Shown piece by piece: positions 18,945 to 28,912 of a stretch of DNA of 64,000 bases. This DNA comes from Competibacter_A sp037045685. Lineage in GTDB: Bacteria > Pseudomonadota > Gammaproteobacteria > Competibacterales > Competibacteraceae. The translations under genes were made by a program, and so were the position numbers. The stretch spans positions 372,001 through 436,000 of the forward strand of contig JBAOII010000035.1 in NCBI GenBank assembly GCA_037045685.1, read 5' to 3'. Each line of letters begins with the position of its first letter. The stretch's first letter is position 1. Below the pieces are notes generated by a model. That model was not told the origin of the DNA and ran no database searches. It saw only the letters and a list, made by a program, of their open reading frames with translations.

Positions 18945-20934
18945 TCAAAGGGGTTTTTTCGCTGGGGGGGCGGCGAACCGCAACGAAAAACGAGTCCCGC
19001 TGGCGCCGTCGAATTCGATCTGGCCCCGCAGTTGGTGCTGCCCCAACATGCGGACCAGCCGCAGCCCGAGAGTCCGGGTGGTCGCCCAATCCAGGCCGGC
19101 GGGCAATCCGACCCCGTTGTCGGTGACGGCGAGCGTGTAGGTGGCGCCGTCCCAGTCCGCCGCGATCACGATTTCACAGGCATCGGCGCCCGGCCGGGGC
19201 CGGTGCTGGGGAAAGGCGTGCTTGAAGGCGTTGGTCACCAGTTCGTTGACGATCAGCCCGCAGGGGATGGCGGTATCGAGATTCATCCCGATTTCGGGCG
19301 CCGCCACGCGGAGATGGATGGCGCCATACGGGTCCAGGGAGTCGCGCAGATGGCCGGCCAGCGCCTGGAAATAGCGGCGACAATCCAACTGGCTGAGGTT
19401 GCCGGATTGGTACAGCATCTCGTGAACCAGCGCCATCGATTTGATGCGATGGCTCAGTTCCGTCAACTGAGCGTGTGCCGAAGCCGCTGTCATGGTTTCC
19501 CGCTGCAACTCCAGCAGGTCGATGATGGCGGTGAGATTGTTCTTGACCCGATGGTGGACTTCGCGCAGCAACACCTCCTGCTCGGCGAGCGCCGCCCGCA
19601 GCGTTTCATCGGCGCGTCGGCGTTCGGTGATGTCCCGCCCGACGGCGATCACCGCCCTGGCGCCGAAATAGGTGCCGGGGATCAAATCCATTTCCTTCAG
19701 ATAAATGGAACCGTCTGATCGGATCGCCCAGAATTCGAAATGTTGCGTTTTTCCGGCCAGCGCCTTTTGAAATTGCTGGGCCATTTCGGCCAGATCGTTT
19801 TTGCCGGGAGCGGCGAATGCATCGGGGGTTTTGCCGATCAGGAAATCGTGCGGATAACCGCAGATTTTTTCCGCCGCGCGATTGGCGTCGATGATCGTTC
19901 CCGTTCCGTCCTGGATCAGGATGGCTTCCTCGATGCTGTCGATGATGCCGCGATAGGTGATTTGCGCCTGGTGGATTTTTTCCTCCACCCGCTTGCGATA
20001 GGCGATGTCGATGTCGAGACAGAAGAGTTCCGGCGGCTGGCCGGGGATCTGAACGACCGCGTGATTGGAAAAGACCTCGACGCGCGAGCCGTCCTTGTGC
20101 AGGAGCGACAGTTCGCCGGCCGGCAGGGGATGGCCGGTTTCGGCCATCCAGCGAATGGCTTGGCGGACCTCGGGCCGCATCTCCGGCGGGATAATGAGGT
20201 CCAGTAAATTCCGGCCGATGGCCTCCCGCGCGGTGTAGCCGTAAACGGTTTCGGACGCTTCGTTCCAGTAATGGACCGTGCCGTCCGCATCGTAACCCTG
20301 GACCGATACGGACGATATGCGATCGAGCAGATTGTGGAATCGCGTCTCGCTCTGAGCCAGAGCTTCCTCGGCTCGCTTGCGCGTCGGTGATGTCCATCGC
20401 CAAGAGGCGGCACCGCCGATCCGCGCCGACGCCCACGCTCGCACCGATGAGATGCACGGTGCGATGCGGCGCGCCTTCCCCTCGGTCGATGGCGATTTCG
20501 CAATTTTCCTCGGACGCCGCCGCCAATGCCCGGTCGAGAAAAGCGTTGAACGCGGGCCGGGCTTCCGCCGACACGAAAAGCCCAAAGCGCCGGTCGATCA
20601 AGCGGAATCGCTCTTGGCCGAGCAGGGCGGCGCCGGCAAGGTTCAGCTCTTGAATAGTGCCGTCATCGGTCAGGGTGAAATAGCCCACCGGCGCAAAATC
20701 GTAGAAGTCGGCGTAGCGCTCCATGCTCCGTTCGAGCCGGGCCTGGATTTCCCGCAATTCCTCGTTTTGCAGTTCCAGCTCGACCTGATGGACGCGCAGT
20801 TCGTGAACCAGTCGCTGATTTTCCGCTTCGGTCAAAGGTTGGCGGGTGGCGGGAGGGAGTTGCGCCCGCAACCGATCTTCCGCGCGGCGGCGCAAATCGG
20901 CAGCATCCGGGGAACGATCGCGATCTTTTTTCAT
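18945..20934 (-). CDS. PAS sensor histidine kinase (HisKA_2), frameshifted
   Basis: One gene of about 663 codons split by a single extra base near 20380-20383. The first frame starts at 20934 (MKKDRDRSPDAADLRRRAED) with a coiled coil and a PAS domain, and ends in AMDITD. Removing one base continues as RKRAEEALAQSETRF in the second frame, the normal PAC-to-PAS linker. Two more PAS domains follow, then LREVHHRVKNNLTAI (HisKA_2) and DNGVGLPAG (HATPase). Its ATG overlaps the TGA of the CheB-CheR gene (ATGA), suggesting translational coupling. Confidence 0.86.
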
Positions 20935-23638
20935 GGGATGCCCTCCGGTGTGTCTTCCGCCGGCCCTGGGGCCGGTCCGGGAGGTGCCGACTCGGCTGTC
21001 TGGCCGGCGAGTCGCATCATCAGTTCGTCGCGGGTCTGGCGCAGTTCCGCCTCCAGCTTTTTGGCTACGGTAATGTCCACAAAAGTCACCACCACGCCGT
21101 TGATGCGGTTTTCCAGGGTGCGGTACGGCATGACGCGCGCGGTAAACCAGCGTCCGTCCCGGCTGTTGATCGGTCTTTCCGCGAACACCAGCGTCCGCAG
21201 CACCTCCGCCACCTCCTCGGCCAGTTCGGGGTAGAGCAGGTCCGAGGCGATGTCGGTGATCGGCCGGCCCACGTCGCCCGGAATCAGCTTGATGAGCTTG
21301 GCCGCCTGGGTGGTGAAGCGCCGCACGCGCAGCGCGTCGTCCAGGAACAGGGTGGCGATGTCGGTGCTGTTGAGCAGGTTTTTCATGTCGTTGTTGGCCC
21401 GCGACAGCTCGTCCACCTTGGCTTGCAGCTCGGCGTTGACCGTTTGCAGCTCTTCGTTCAAGGACTGCATCTCTTCTTTGGAGGTGGTCAGTTCCTCGTT
21501 GGTGGACTGGAGTTCCTCGTTGGTGGACTGGAGTTCCTCGTTGGCGGATTTGAGTTCCTCCTGCGAGGTCTGCATCTCCTCGCGGGTGGTTTGCACCGTT
21601 TCCCGCAACTGCTTCACCTCCTGCTCCAGATGCTCGATCAGGATGCTGTCGGCGGTGGCTTTGCCCGGTTTGCGGAGCCGGCGGGCGGCGGGCGGCATGG
21701 CGGCCAGGACCACCAGGAACGTCCCGCGCAGCGCCTCCGGCTCCCGCAGGGGCTGAACGGTGAGGTCCACGGTCTGATAGTTGCCGTTGGTCTTGACCCG
21801 CAGGTTGCGCCGGATGACGGGCTCGGGCTCGGGCGAGCGAACGATCTGCTGGAAGATGCTGGTCAGTTCGAGGCCCAGACCTTCGCGGGCCATGGCCAGG
21901 ACGTTCCAGTTGACCTGGCCGGCGGCGGGTTCCAGATAGTTGCCGGTGCGGCCGCTGACGTAGAGGATGTCGCCTTTCGCATCGACCAGCACCGCCGCCG
22001 GGGTAAAGTGCCGCAGCAGGAGCGAATCTACCAGCGTTTGCAGGTTGGCCACGGGTTTGGCGGCGCGGGTTTCCGCGGGCGCGTTCGCCGCGACCGGCGA
22101 GAAGGCGGTGGGAAAATCCACCCATTCCGGCCGCGTTGAGGGCATCAGCCGCTGGTAGAACCGCCACTTGCCGTCCTGGAGCGGCGCGAACAGTTCGGAC
22201 GGGCTGCCGATAGTCTCGGCGGAGCCCAAAAAGAGCACGCCGCCGGGATTCAAGCTGTAGTGAAACAGGGGCAACAGCTTTTTCTGTAGCCCCGTGGTCA
22301 GGTAGATCAGCAGGTTGCGGCAGATCAGTAGATCCAGCTTGGTGAAGGGCGGGTCCGTGATGACGTTCTGCGGCGCGAAGGTCACGATTTCCCGGATTTC
22401 CTTGCCGATCCGGTAACCTCCGCTTTCTTCGTGGATGAAAAACCGTTGCAGCCGCTCCGGCGCGACGTCGGCGGTAATGTTTTCCGGATAGAGGCCCTGG
22501 CGGGCCTTGGTGATCGCGTCCGCGTCCAGGTCGGTGGCGAAAATCTGGAGGGAAACCGCTTTGGGGGGGTGATCCGCTCCAGCGCCTCCTTGAACACGAT
22601 CCCCAGGGAATAGGCTTCCTCGCCGGTGGAGCAACCGGCCGCCCACGCCCGCATCTGACCGCCGGCCGGCCGCGCGGCCAGCAGCGCCGGAATGATCTGA
22701 TCCCGCAATTGCGCCCAAGCCGGCGGGTCGCGGAAAAAGCTGGTCACGCCGATCAGCAGTTCGCTGAATAGCAGTTGCCGCTCCCCGGGATTCTCTTGCA
22801 GGAAGCGGACGTAATGGGCGATTTTATCCAGGTGGTGGAGGCCCATGCGCCGCTCGATCCGGCGATACAGCGTGCTCTTTTTGTACAGGGAAAAATCGTG
22901 GCCGGTGTGAGCCCGCAGCAGGATCATCACCTTTTCCAGTCCGCTCCGGTCGCGCTCGTCCAAGATCGGTTCGGCTCGCAAGACCGGCACCGCGTGTTGG
23001 AGATAAGCGCTCAGCCGGGCGTACAGCGCTTCCACCGGCGCCACGATGTCGGCCAGCCCGGCGTCGATGGCGCTGCGGGGCATGCCGTCGAATTTGGCCG
23101 AGGCCGGTTCCTGCACCAGGGTGATGCCCGCCATTGCCTTGATCGCCCGCAGCCCCAGCGTGCCGTCGGAGCCCATGCCGGACAGGATGACGCCCGCGCT
23201 GCGTTCCCGCTGGTCTTCCGCCAGAGAGCGGAAAAAGAAATCGATCGGCAACCGCAAGCCGCGCGATGCCACCGGCTCGAACAGGTGCAGGGCGCCGCGC
23301 AGCAAGGACATATCTCGGTTGGGCGGGATCACGTAGACGTGGTTCGGCCGGACCTTGACGCGGTCGGCGACCCGCTCGACCGGCAGGACGGTGGCGCGCT
23401 GCAACAGCTCGGGCAACAAGCCCTGGTGGGTCGGGTCGAGGTGTTGGACGACGACGAACGCCATGCCGCTGTCGGCGGGCACCGAGCGCAGAAATTGCTC
23501 CAGCGCTTCCAGGCCCCCGGCGGAGGCGCCGATGCCGATGATCGGGAACGCGCCGTTGGGCGAGGATGGAGAGGGCGTTGCGGGTGAATCGGTTGCCGGT
23601 TCCGGTTGCCGGCTTCCCGTTTGGGGCGCTTTGGTCAT
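20931..23638 (-). CDS. CheB-CheR-PAS fusion chemotaxis-type protein, frameshifted
   Basis: About 902 aa once a missing base is restored. The CheB methylesterase domain has IGASAGGLEAL (Ser), VVQHLDPTHQG (His) and SGMGSDGTLG (Asp), with no receiver domain. The CheR methyltransferase domain has LLIGVTSFFRDP, the SAM site AAGCSTGEEAYS and LLICRNLLIYL. A coiled coil of repeated NEELQSTNEEL and a PAS domain end the protein. The frame breaks in a run of seven G (22563-22569, plus strand) where eight would keep the frame. The start at 23638 has an AGGAA site. It is the first gene of the operon with the three kinases. Confidence 0.88.
21490..21547. repeat. 21-bp tandem repeat in the coiled-coil coding region
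   Basis: Unit AGTTCCTCGTTGGTGGACTG plus one G occurs twice head to tail (21490-21510, 21511-21531) and a third, partial copy follows. It encodes repeated NEELQST heptad-like units of the coiled coil, so it is coding repetition rather than a separate element. Confidence 0.8.
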
Positions 23639-23809
23639 GGGCGGATTCCTTGTTCGACCTCGGGTCAAGCTGATCCAGCTCAATGATTTCAGTATTCGCC
23701 CAATTTAACATTTTTGCAACAGTTTGTCCCTTTCTTCCCCTTCACGAACAGACGAAGGAGTGAGCCATTTGCGGTGTTTTTTGTGAGACAGACGAGGCGT
23801 TTGGCCGGT

Positions 23810-24142
23810 TCAGCGCGGGTCCAGTTCGGGAAGATGCAGGTCGAAGTTCCGGATCGCCTCCACCAGGCTTTGCATGTCCTCCGGCGTGGGCGCGGCGGTC
23901 GGCTCGCGGCCGGCCCTCACGAATACCCGCCGCGCCAGTTGTTTGAGATCCCGCAGTCCGTCGTTCTCGACGGTCTCCATCACCTCGCCACATTGCACCA
24001 GACCGTCGAAGAAATCGTGGCCTTCTTGCTGGGCGCGGGCCAAAGCGCCGAGTCCCGCCAACCAGATCTGGCTGGCCAAGGTCAGCGTCTCTTCCAGCTT
24101 GCGCGTTTCGCGCAGCCGTTTTTGCAGATGTCGATATGTCAT
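23810..24142 (-). CDS. Polyhydroxyalkanoate granule-associated phasin (PhaI/PhaF-like)
   Basis: About 110 aa. The core SQIWLAGLGALARAQQEGHDFF matches the conserved helix of the PhaI/PhaF phasin family, amphipathic proteins that coat PHA granules. No Lys/Ala/Pro-rich histone-like tail is present, so it is PhaI-like rather than full-length PhaF. The ATG at 24142 has GGAG 9 bases upstream and is preferred over the in-frame start at 24163. It stands alone, with no pha synthesis genes in the window. The assignment rests on that motif and the length. Confidence 0.75.
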   Translation of the reverse strand: MTYRHLQKRLRETRKLEETLTLASQIWLAGLGALARAQQEGHDFFDGLVQCGEVMETVENDGLRDLKQLARRVFVRAGREPTAAPTPEDMQSLVEAIRNFDLHLPELDPR

Positions 24143-24505
24143 CGCTTGTCGCTCCTGTATCAATCCCGCTGGCGACGATCCGTGTCGGTCGGTTTCGGGT
24201 TGTCCGCGCCCTGGTCTTGATTTCCCGACTATGAATTAAAAATGCTTTTTAGGGCATTAGCTTGCAAAGAAATCCCGATCATTCGGCCGGCTGGGCCACA
24301 CGCGAAATCCGCCATCGATCAGCAGATTAGCCTTTTCGGTTAGAATAAACACACTAAATGACGGGGAAACGGATATTTCGGGTAAATCATCCAGTGTAAA
24401 TATCGAAAAGCACTAAAAAATTCTGTGCCGAGAAACAAAATCAAGGGTGCCGGCAACCGCGCGGGGAAACCGTTTTCCCCGGAGCATTGCCGGAAGCTTG
24501 GTCGG
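24143..24505. other. Non-coding interval, AT-rich
   Basis: 363 bases between phasin and znuB with no plausible gene. The part around 24225-24430 is clearly richer in A/T than its surroundings (runs such as AATTAAAAATG and CACTAAAAAATTC) and probably holds the phasin promoter on the minus strand. I could not pick out confident -35/-10 boxes or a terminator. Confidence 0.6.
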
Positions 24506-25297
24506 TTAGTGCCGCGACTGGCCGGGAAGAGCGCAGCCGAGCGCGAACAAGGTCGTCGCCGCCACGACGACCGAGGGGCCGGCCGGCGTGTCCCAGCGCA
24601 ACGAAGCCCAAAGGCCCAGCCCTATCGCCGCGCAGCCGAAGGCGCTGGCCAGAACCGCCATGCCTTCCGGGGAGCGGGCGAAGCGCCGCGCCGCCGCCGC
24701 CGGAATGATCAGCAGCGAGGTGATGAGCAGGATGCCGACCACCTTCATCGCCACGGCGATGACGATGGCGATCAGCAGCATGAAGGCCAGCCGCACCGGA
24801 AACACCGGCACCCCTTCCACCCGCGCCAATTCTTCGTGGACGGTGGCCGCCAGCAGCGGGCGCCACAGCCAAGCGAGCGCCCCCAGCGCCAACAGGTTGC
24901 CGCCCCAGATCCAACATAAATCAGCGGTGTTGATCGACAGGATATCGCCGAACAGATAGCCGACCAGATCGACCCGCACCGTTTCCAGGAAGGCGAGCGC
25001 GACCAGTCCCAGCGACAGGGTGGTGTGGGCGAGAATGCCCAGCAGGGTGTCGGTGGCCAACCAGTGCTGCCGTTGCAGCAGCACCAGCGCCACCGCCACC
25101 CCCAGACAGGTCGCGACCACGCCCAGTTCGGGGTTGATGCCGAGCATGGTGCCGAGCACCACGCCCAGCAGCCCGGAGTGCGCCAGGGTATCGCCGAAAT
25201 AGGCCATGCGCCGCCAGACGATGAAGGTGCCCAGCGGTCCGGCGACCAGCGCGACGCCGAGACCGCCCAGCAAGGCGCGCGCCAGAAACTCATCCAT
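24506..25297 (-). CDS. znuB: Zinc ABC transporter permease ZnuB
   Basis: 263 aa (E. coli ZnuB is 261 aa), ABC-3 family inner-membrane permease with seven to nine hydrophobic spans. The cytoplasmic coupling region AYFGDTLAHSGLLGVVLG is typical. The start overlaps the end of znuC by 8 bases on the same strand. It works with ZnuC (ATPase) and ZnuA (periplasmic binding protein) for high-affinity Zn(II) import. Confidence 0.95.
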   Translation of the reverse strand: MDEFLARALLGGLGVALVAGPLGTFIVWRRMAYFGDTLAHSGLLGVVLGTMLGINPELGVVATCLGVAVALVLLQRQHWLATDTLLGILAHTTLSLGLVALAFLETVRVDLVGYLFGDILSINTADLCWIWGGNLLALGALAWLWRPLLAATVHEELARVEGVPVFPVRLAFMLLIAIVIAVAMKVVGILLITSLLIIPAAAARRFARSPEGMAVLASAFGCAAIGLGLWASLRWDTPAGPSVVVAATTLFALGCALPGQSRH

Positions 25298-26051
25298 CGT
25301 CGCGCGCCTCGGCCGCGACCACGACGCCGTGCAGGTCGTGGCGGTGGTTGTGATGGTGGTGGTAAATCGCCAGATTGCGCGCGCCTTCGCTGCCGAACAG
25401 TTCCAGGTAGGCGGGATCGCGGGCGACGTGGTCGGGATGGCCGGAACAGCAGACGTGCCGGTTCAGGCAGACGACGTGATCGGTGGTCGCCATGACCAGG
25501 TGCAACTCGTGCGACACCATCAGGATGCCGCAGCCCCGCTGCCGCCGCAGGCCGCCGATCAGCTCGTACAACTCGTATTGGCCGTTCAAATCCACGCCCT
25601 GAATCGGCTCGTCCAGCACCAGCAGGTCGGGTTGGCGCAGCAGCGCCCGCGCCAGCAATACCCGCTGCAACTCGCCGCCGGAAATGGCTTGCACCGGCGA
25701 ATCGAGCACCGGCGCGGCGCCGACTTCCGCCAGCGCGTCCCGGACTCGCGCCCGCGAGGCCGGCGTGCCGAGGGTGACGAAGCGTTGCACGGTCAGCGGC
25801 AGGGTGTCGGCCACCGTCAAGCGTTGCGGCATGTAGCCGATCCGCAATCCCGGCCCAAGCGAGACGCGACCGCTGTCCGGTCGGAGCAGCCCCAGCACGA
25901 TGCGCACCAAGGTGGATTTGCCCGCGCCGTTGGGGCCGATCAGGGCGACGATTTCGCCGGCCGTCACCTCCAGGTTGACATCCTGCAAGATCGGATTGCC
26001 GCGAATGGCGAAATTGACGTTTTCGACCGTCAGCAGCGATTCAGCCGACAT
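25290..26051 (-). CDS. znuC: Zinc ABC transporter ATP-binding protein ZnuC
   Basis: 253 aa. Walker A is IGPNGAGKST, the signature is ISGGELQRVLLARAL, and Walker B is DLLVLDEPIQGVD, followed by the switch His in SHELHLV. The C-terminal tail carries a short His cluster (YHHHHNHRHD), seen in some ZnuC proteins and possibly metal-binding. Its start lies inside the end of zur (11-base overlap), and znuB overlaps its own end. The order zur-znuC-znuB is a tightly packed operon. Confidence 0.95.
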   Translation of the reverse strand: MSAESLLTVENVNFAIRGNPILQDVNLEVTAGEIVALIGPNGAGKSTLVRIVLGLLRPDSGRVSLGPGLRIGYMPQRLTVADTLPLTVQRFVTLGTPASRARVRDALAEVGAAPVLDSPVQAISGGELQRVLLARALLRQPDLLVLDEPIQGVDLNGQYELYELIGGLRRQRGCGILMVSHELHLVMATTDHVVCLNRHVCCSGHPDHVARDPAYLELFGSEGARNLAIYHHHHNHRHDLHGVVVAAEARDDG

Positions 26052-26532
26052 GGGATGTCGCTCCGCGCTGGCAGTCCGGGCAACGACCCAGCACTTCCAC
26101 CATCTGGGTCAGCACCTCGAATCGGCGGGCGGCCGCTTCGGCGCGCAGCAGATCCTCGATCGCCGGATCGCTCAACTCATCGACTTGGCCGCAGTCGCGG
26201 CAGATCAGGAATTGGCCGCTGTGGCGGCAATCGGGCCGGCGGCAGCCGGTGAACACGTTCAGCGTGGCCAACCGGTGGATCAGGCCCTGTTCCAGCAGAA
26301 AATCCAGCGCCCGGTAAACCGTGGGCGGCGCCCCTTGGCGGCCGTCGTCGCGCAGCACGCCCAAAATCGCGTAGGCGCCCAGCGGGGTCGGACTGTTCCA
26401 GATGATTTCCAGCACCCGCCGCCGCAAGTCGGTCAAGCGGGTGCCGCGCCGATTGCACAGATCGGCCGCCTGCTCCAACGCCCGCCGTGGATCGGATACG
26501 GCGGGATGGCGGGAATCGGTGAGTGGGGTCAT
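26041..26532 (-). CDS. zur: Zinc uptake regulator Zur (Fur family)
   Basis: Fur-family repressor of about 163 aa from the ATG at 26532. An upstream TTG at 26562 is possible but abuts the operator. The winged-helix region includes LTDLRRRVLEIIW and PPTVYRALDFLLEQGLIHRL. Metal-site residues include CRDCGQ and CPDC (structural zinc) and a Cys/His-rich segment CRRPDCRHSGQF. It represses zinc-uptake genes when zinc is replete. It is divergent from znuA and heads znuCB. Confidence 0.93.
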   Translation of the reverse strand: MTPLTDSRHPAVSDPRRALEQAADLCNRRGTRLTDLRRRVLEIIWNSPTPLGAYAILGVLRDDGRQGAPPTVYRALDFLLEQGLIHRLATLNVFTGCRRPDCRHSGQFLICRDCGQVDELSDPAIEDLLRAEAAARRFEVLTQMVEVLGRCPDCQRGATSHVG

Positions 26533-26563
26533 AGGAGTTCCGATTTGAGCCTGATTCGGCAAA

Positions 26564-26594
26564 TGTTATCTTATAACAATTGTTGTTCTATAAC
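26564..26594. promoter_or_regulatory. Zur-type operator in the zur/znuA divergent region
   Basis: TGTTAT-CTT-ATAACA (26564-26578) is a perfect palindrome resembling the gammaproteobacterial Zur box core. A second, weaker GTTcTATAAC site lies at 26585-26594. Both sit between the divergent zur and znuA starts, so one control region could repress both directions. Assignment is by motif and context. Confidence 0.75.
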
Positions 26595-26601
26595 GTAACT
26601 C

Positions 26602-27582
26602 GTGGGAGAGCCGCTGGTGCCGCTTGAGCCGATAATATTGAAATCGTTGAAAAAAATGCTGGGATTGTCGCTGTTCCTGCCGCTGGTGGCGCTCGCCGGA
26701 CCCAAGATCGTGGCGAGCATCAAACCGGTGCATTCGCTGGTGGCGGGCGTCATGCGAGAGGTGGGCGAACCGCGCTTGCTGGTGCTAGGCGGCGCCTCGC
26801 CGCACGAGTACAGTTTGCGGCCGTCGGACGCCCGCGCCATCAGCGAGGCCGATATCGTGTTCTGGATCGGGCCGGAACTGGAGAGTTTCATGGTCAAGCC
26901 GCTGCAGAACGCCAAGGGCAGGGTTCGGTCGGTCGCGTTGCTGGACGCGCCTGGCGTCGCGGTGTTGCCGCTGCGGGAGGGCGGCGCATGGGAGCCGCAC
27001 CAGCACCACCCGACCGAGCCTGTCGGCCATCACTCAGACCACGACCACGATCATGAATCGGGGCGCGATGTCCATATCTGGCTGGACCCGGTCAACGCGG
27101 TCGCCATGGCGCGGCGGATCGTGGCCGTGCTCGGCGATGCCGATTCCGCCCACCGGGCCGATTACGAGCGCAACGGCGCGGCGCTGATCGAACGGCTGAA
27201 CCAACTGGACCAGCAACTGGCGGGGGATCTGGCGCCGATCAAGGATCGGCCATTCATCGTGTTTCACGATGCCTATCAATATTTCGAGCGGCGTTACGGC
27301 CTGAGCGCGTCCGGTTCGATCACCCTCAGTCCAGAGCAGCGACCGGGCGCCAAGCGGGTGACGGAGATTCAGGCGCGCATCCGCGATCTCGGCGTCCGTT
27401 GCGTGTTCGGCGAGCCGCAATTCCAGCCGGCCCTGGTGGAAACCGCCATCGCCGGGAGCGGCGCTCGCAGCGGGGTGCTCGATCCCGAGGGAGGAGCGGA
27501 GTTGCAGGCCGGGCCGGAGGCTTATTTTGAACTGCTGCGACGCTTGGCCGACAGCCTGCGAACCTGCCTGAGCGGAGCCTGA
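26602..27582 (+). CDS. znuA: Zinc ABC transporter periplasmic binding protein ZnuA
   Basis: Cluster A-I metal-binding protein of up to 326 aa. Signal peptide LKKMLGLSLFLPLVALA is followed by KPVHSLVAGVM (first His ligand). A His/Asp-rich loop (HQHHPTEPVGHHSDHDHDHE) and then DVHIWLDPVN and VFHDAYQYFERRYGL supply further ligands. The His-rich loop is typical of ZnuA and marks zinc rather than manganese specificity. The start is uncertain: GTG at 26602, or TTG/ATG between 26638 and 26656, which gives a more usual signal peptide. Confidence 0.93.
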   Translation: MGEPLVPLEPIILKSLKKMLGLSLFLPLVALAGPKIVASIKPVHSLVAGVMREVGEPRLLVLGGASPHEYSLRPSDARAISEADIVFWIGPELESFMVKPLQNAKGRVRSVALLDAPGVAVLPLREGGAWEPHQHHPTEPVGHHSDHDHDHESGRDVHIWLDPVNAVAMARRIVAVLGDADSAHRADYERNGAALIERLNQLDQQLAGDLAPIKDRPFIVFHDAYQYFERRYGLSASGSITLSPEQRPGAKRVTEIQARIRDLGVRCVFGEPQFQPALVETAIAGSGARSGVLDPEGGAELQAGPEAYFELLRRLADSLRTCLSGA

Positions 27583-27750
27583 ACCTCGTCGTGCGACCAA
27601 AACGCCCGGCCGCCGGAAATCCCCGCCGGAATGTTCTATGTTGTTATGCGCGATCGTCGATTGCGCCCGGCAAGCCGGTGTTGCGGCCGACGTTCGGTTA
27701 TGCGGTATTGGTTATTTTGAAGGCATATTAACGACCGAAGGCGGATAACG

Positions 27751-28170
27751 ATGACCGAAGTGCTTGCGGAAGTTGCGCCCTATCGCACGGGAGAGGGCGA
27801 GGACTATATGAACGACCGGCAGAAGGCCCATTTCCGCGCCATTCTGCTGGCCTGGAAACAGGAACTCATGGAGGAAGGCCGGCGCGCTGTCAGCAGTATG
27901 CAGGATGAGCCTTTGAACCTGCCCGATCCGAACGACCGCGCCAGTCAGGAGGAGGAATTCACGATCAATCTGCGGGCGCGGGACCGTGAACGCAAACTGA
28001 TTCGCAAGATCGACAAGGCGCTGGATCGGTTGAACCTCGACGAGTACGGCTATTGCGAAACCTGCGGCGTGGAAATCGGCCTGCGCCGGCTGGAAGCTCG
28101 CCCGACGGCGGAACTGTGCATCGATTGCAAGCATCTGGAAGAAGAGAGGGAAAAAAGTCAGGCGACTTGA
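27751..28170 (+). CDS. dksA: RNA polymerase-binding transcription factor DksA
   Basis: 139 aa (E. coli DksA is 151 aa). The segment YMNDRQKAHFRAILLAWKQEL and the coiled-coil tip with DPNDRASQEEEF match DksA, the ppGpp cofactor that binds the RNA polymerase secondary channel. The C-terminal zinc finger is intact (CETCGVEIG then CIDCK, four Cys). This is therefore the zinc-dependent form and not the Cys-poor, Zur-controlled DksA2 paralog, despite lying near the zinc locus. Confidence 0.93.
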   Translation: MTEVLAEVAPYRTGEGEDYMNDRQKAHFRAILLAWKQELMEEGRRAVSSMQDEPLNLPDPNDRASQEEEFTINLRARDRERKLIRKIDKALDRLNLDEYGYCETCGVEIGLRRLEARPTAELCIDCKHLEEEREKSQAT

Positions 28171-28321
28171 AGCTGGGTTGTCATACCGGTCGTGGTTGGT
28201 GGCATTTTTCTGGGTGACGGTCAGGCGCGGCGCGGTGGCAGGCTCACGCCGCTCCCCGTAGAGTAAGATGTCAAGGATTGAACATGGGAAAAACGCTATC
28301 GAGCGAGCTTGAGGTAATGCC

Positions 28322-28911
28322 ATGTCCGCCGTGATGAAGCCCGCAACACTCCCCGATTTGTACGCGCAACTCGAAGCCCTGCCGGAAAACCTGACCGGCG
28401 AAATCATCGATGGCCGGTTGTACGCGCAGCCGCGCCCGGCTGGTCCTCATACGGGTGTTGGCTCAGCGTTGGGAATGGATATCGGCGGCTTTTACCAACG
28501 CGGGCGCGGCGGGCCGGGCGGCTGGTGGATACTGGACGAACCGGAAATCCACTTTCATCCGCGACACCGAGGTGCATGGTTCCCGATCTGGCCGGCTGGC
28601 GGCGGGAGCGGATGCCGCGCCTGCCGCGCGATCATCGCTTCGAGGTCGTGCCGGACTGGGTGTGCGAAATCCTGTCGCCGTCCACCGCCCGCACGGATCG
28701 GGTGGTCAAGATGCCGATCTATGCCCGGTATGGCGTTTCTTGCCTGTGGCTGGTGGACCCGCTGGTCCGCACGCTGGAGGTGTTCGCTCTGCGCGACGGG
28801 CGCTGGACGGTGATCGGCTTGTTTCAGGAACAGGATTTGGTGACCGTCGAGCCCTTTGCCGAAATCGCCCTCGAACTGGGCGGCCTGTGGGCGGATTTGG
28901 AAGACCAGTGA
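28322..28911 (+). pseudogene. Uma2-family (DUF820) putative endonuclease, two frameshifts
   Basis: The protein is spread over three frames. Frame 1 gives MSAVMKPATLPDLYAQLEAL to WWILDEPEIHF, the middle frame gives FIRDTEV, and the third gives MVPDLAGWRRERMPRLP to the end (DWVCEILSPSTARTDR, YGVSCLWLVDP). One extra base near 28553 and one near 28580 explain it exactly. EPEIHF, PDLAGW and EILSPST are typical Uma2 motifs (PD-(D/E)XK-like fold). The function of Uma2 proteins is unknown; they are often multicopy in genomes. Either a decayed gene or sequence errors. Confidence 0.78.
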
Positions 28912-28912
28912 C

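Noticed and set aside
27751..28170. dksA as a Zur-controlled zinc-independent DksA2
   Set aside because: All four zinc-finger cysteines are present and no Zur-like palindrome was seen upstream.
28322..28911. Two or three separate small genes at this locus
   Set aside because: The three frames join into one continuous Uma2-family sequence if two extra bases are removed.
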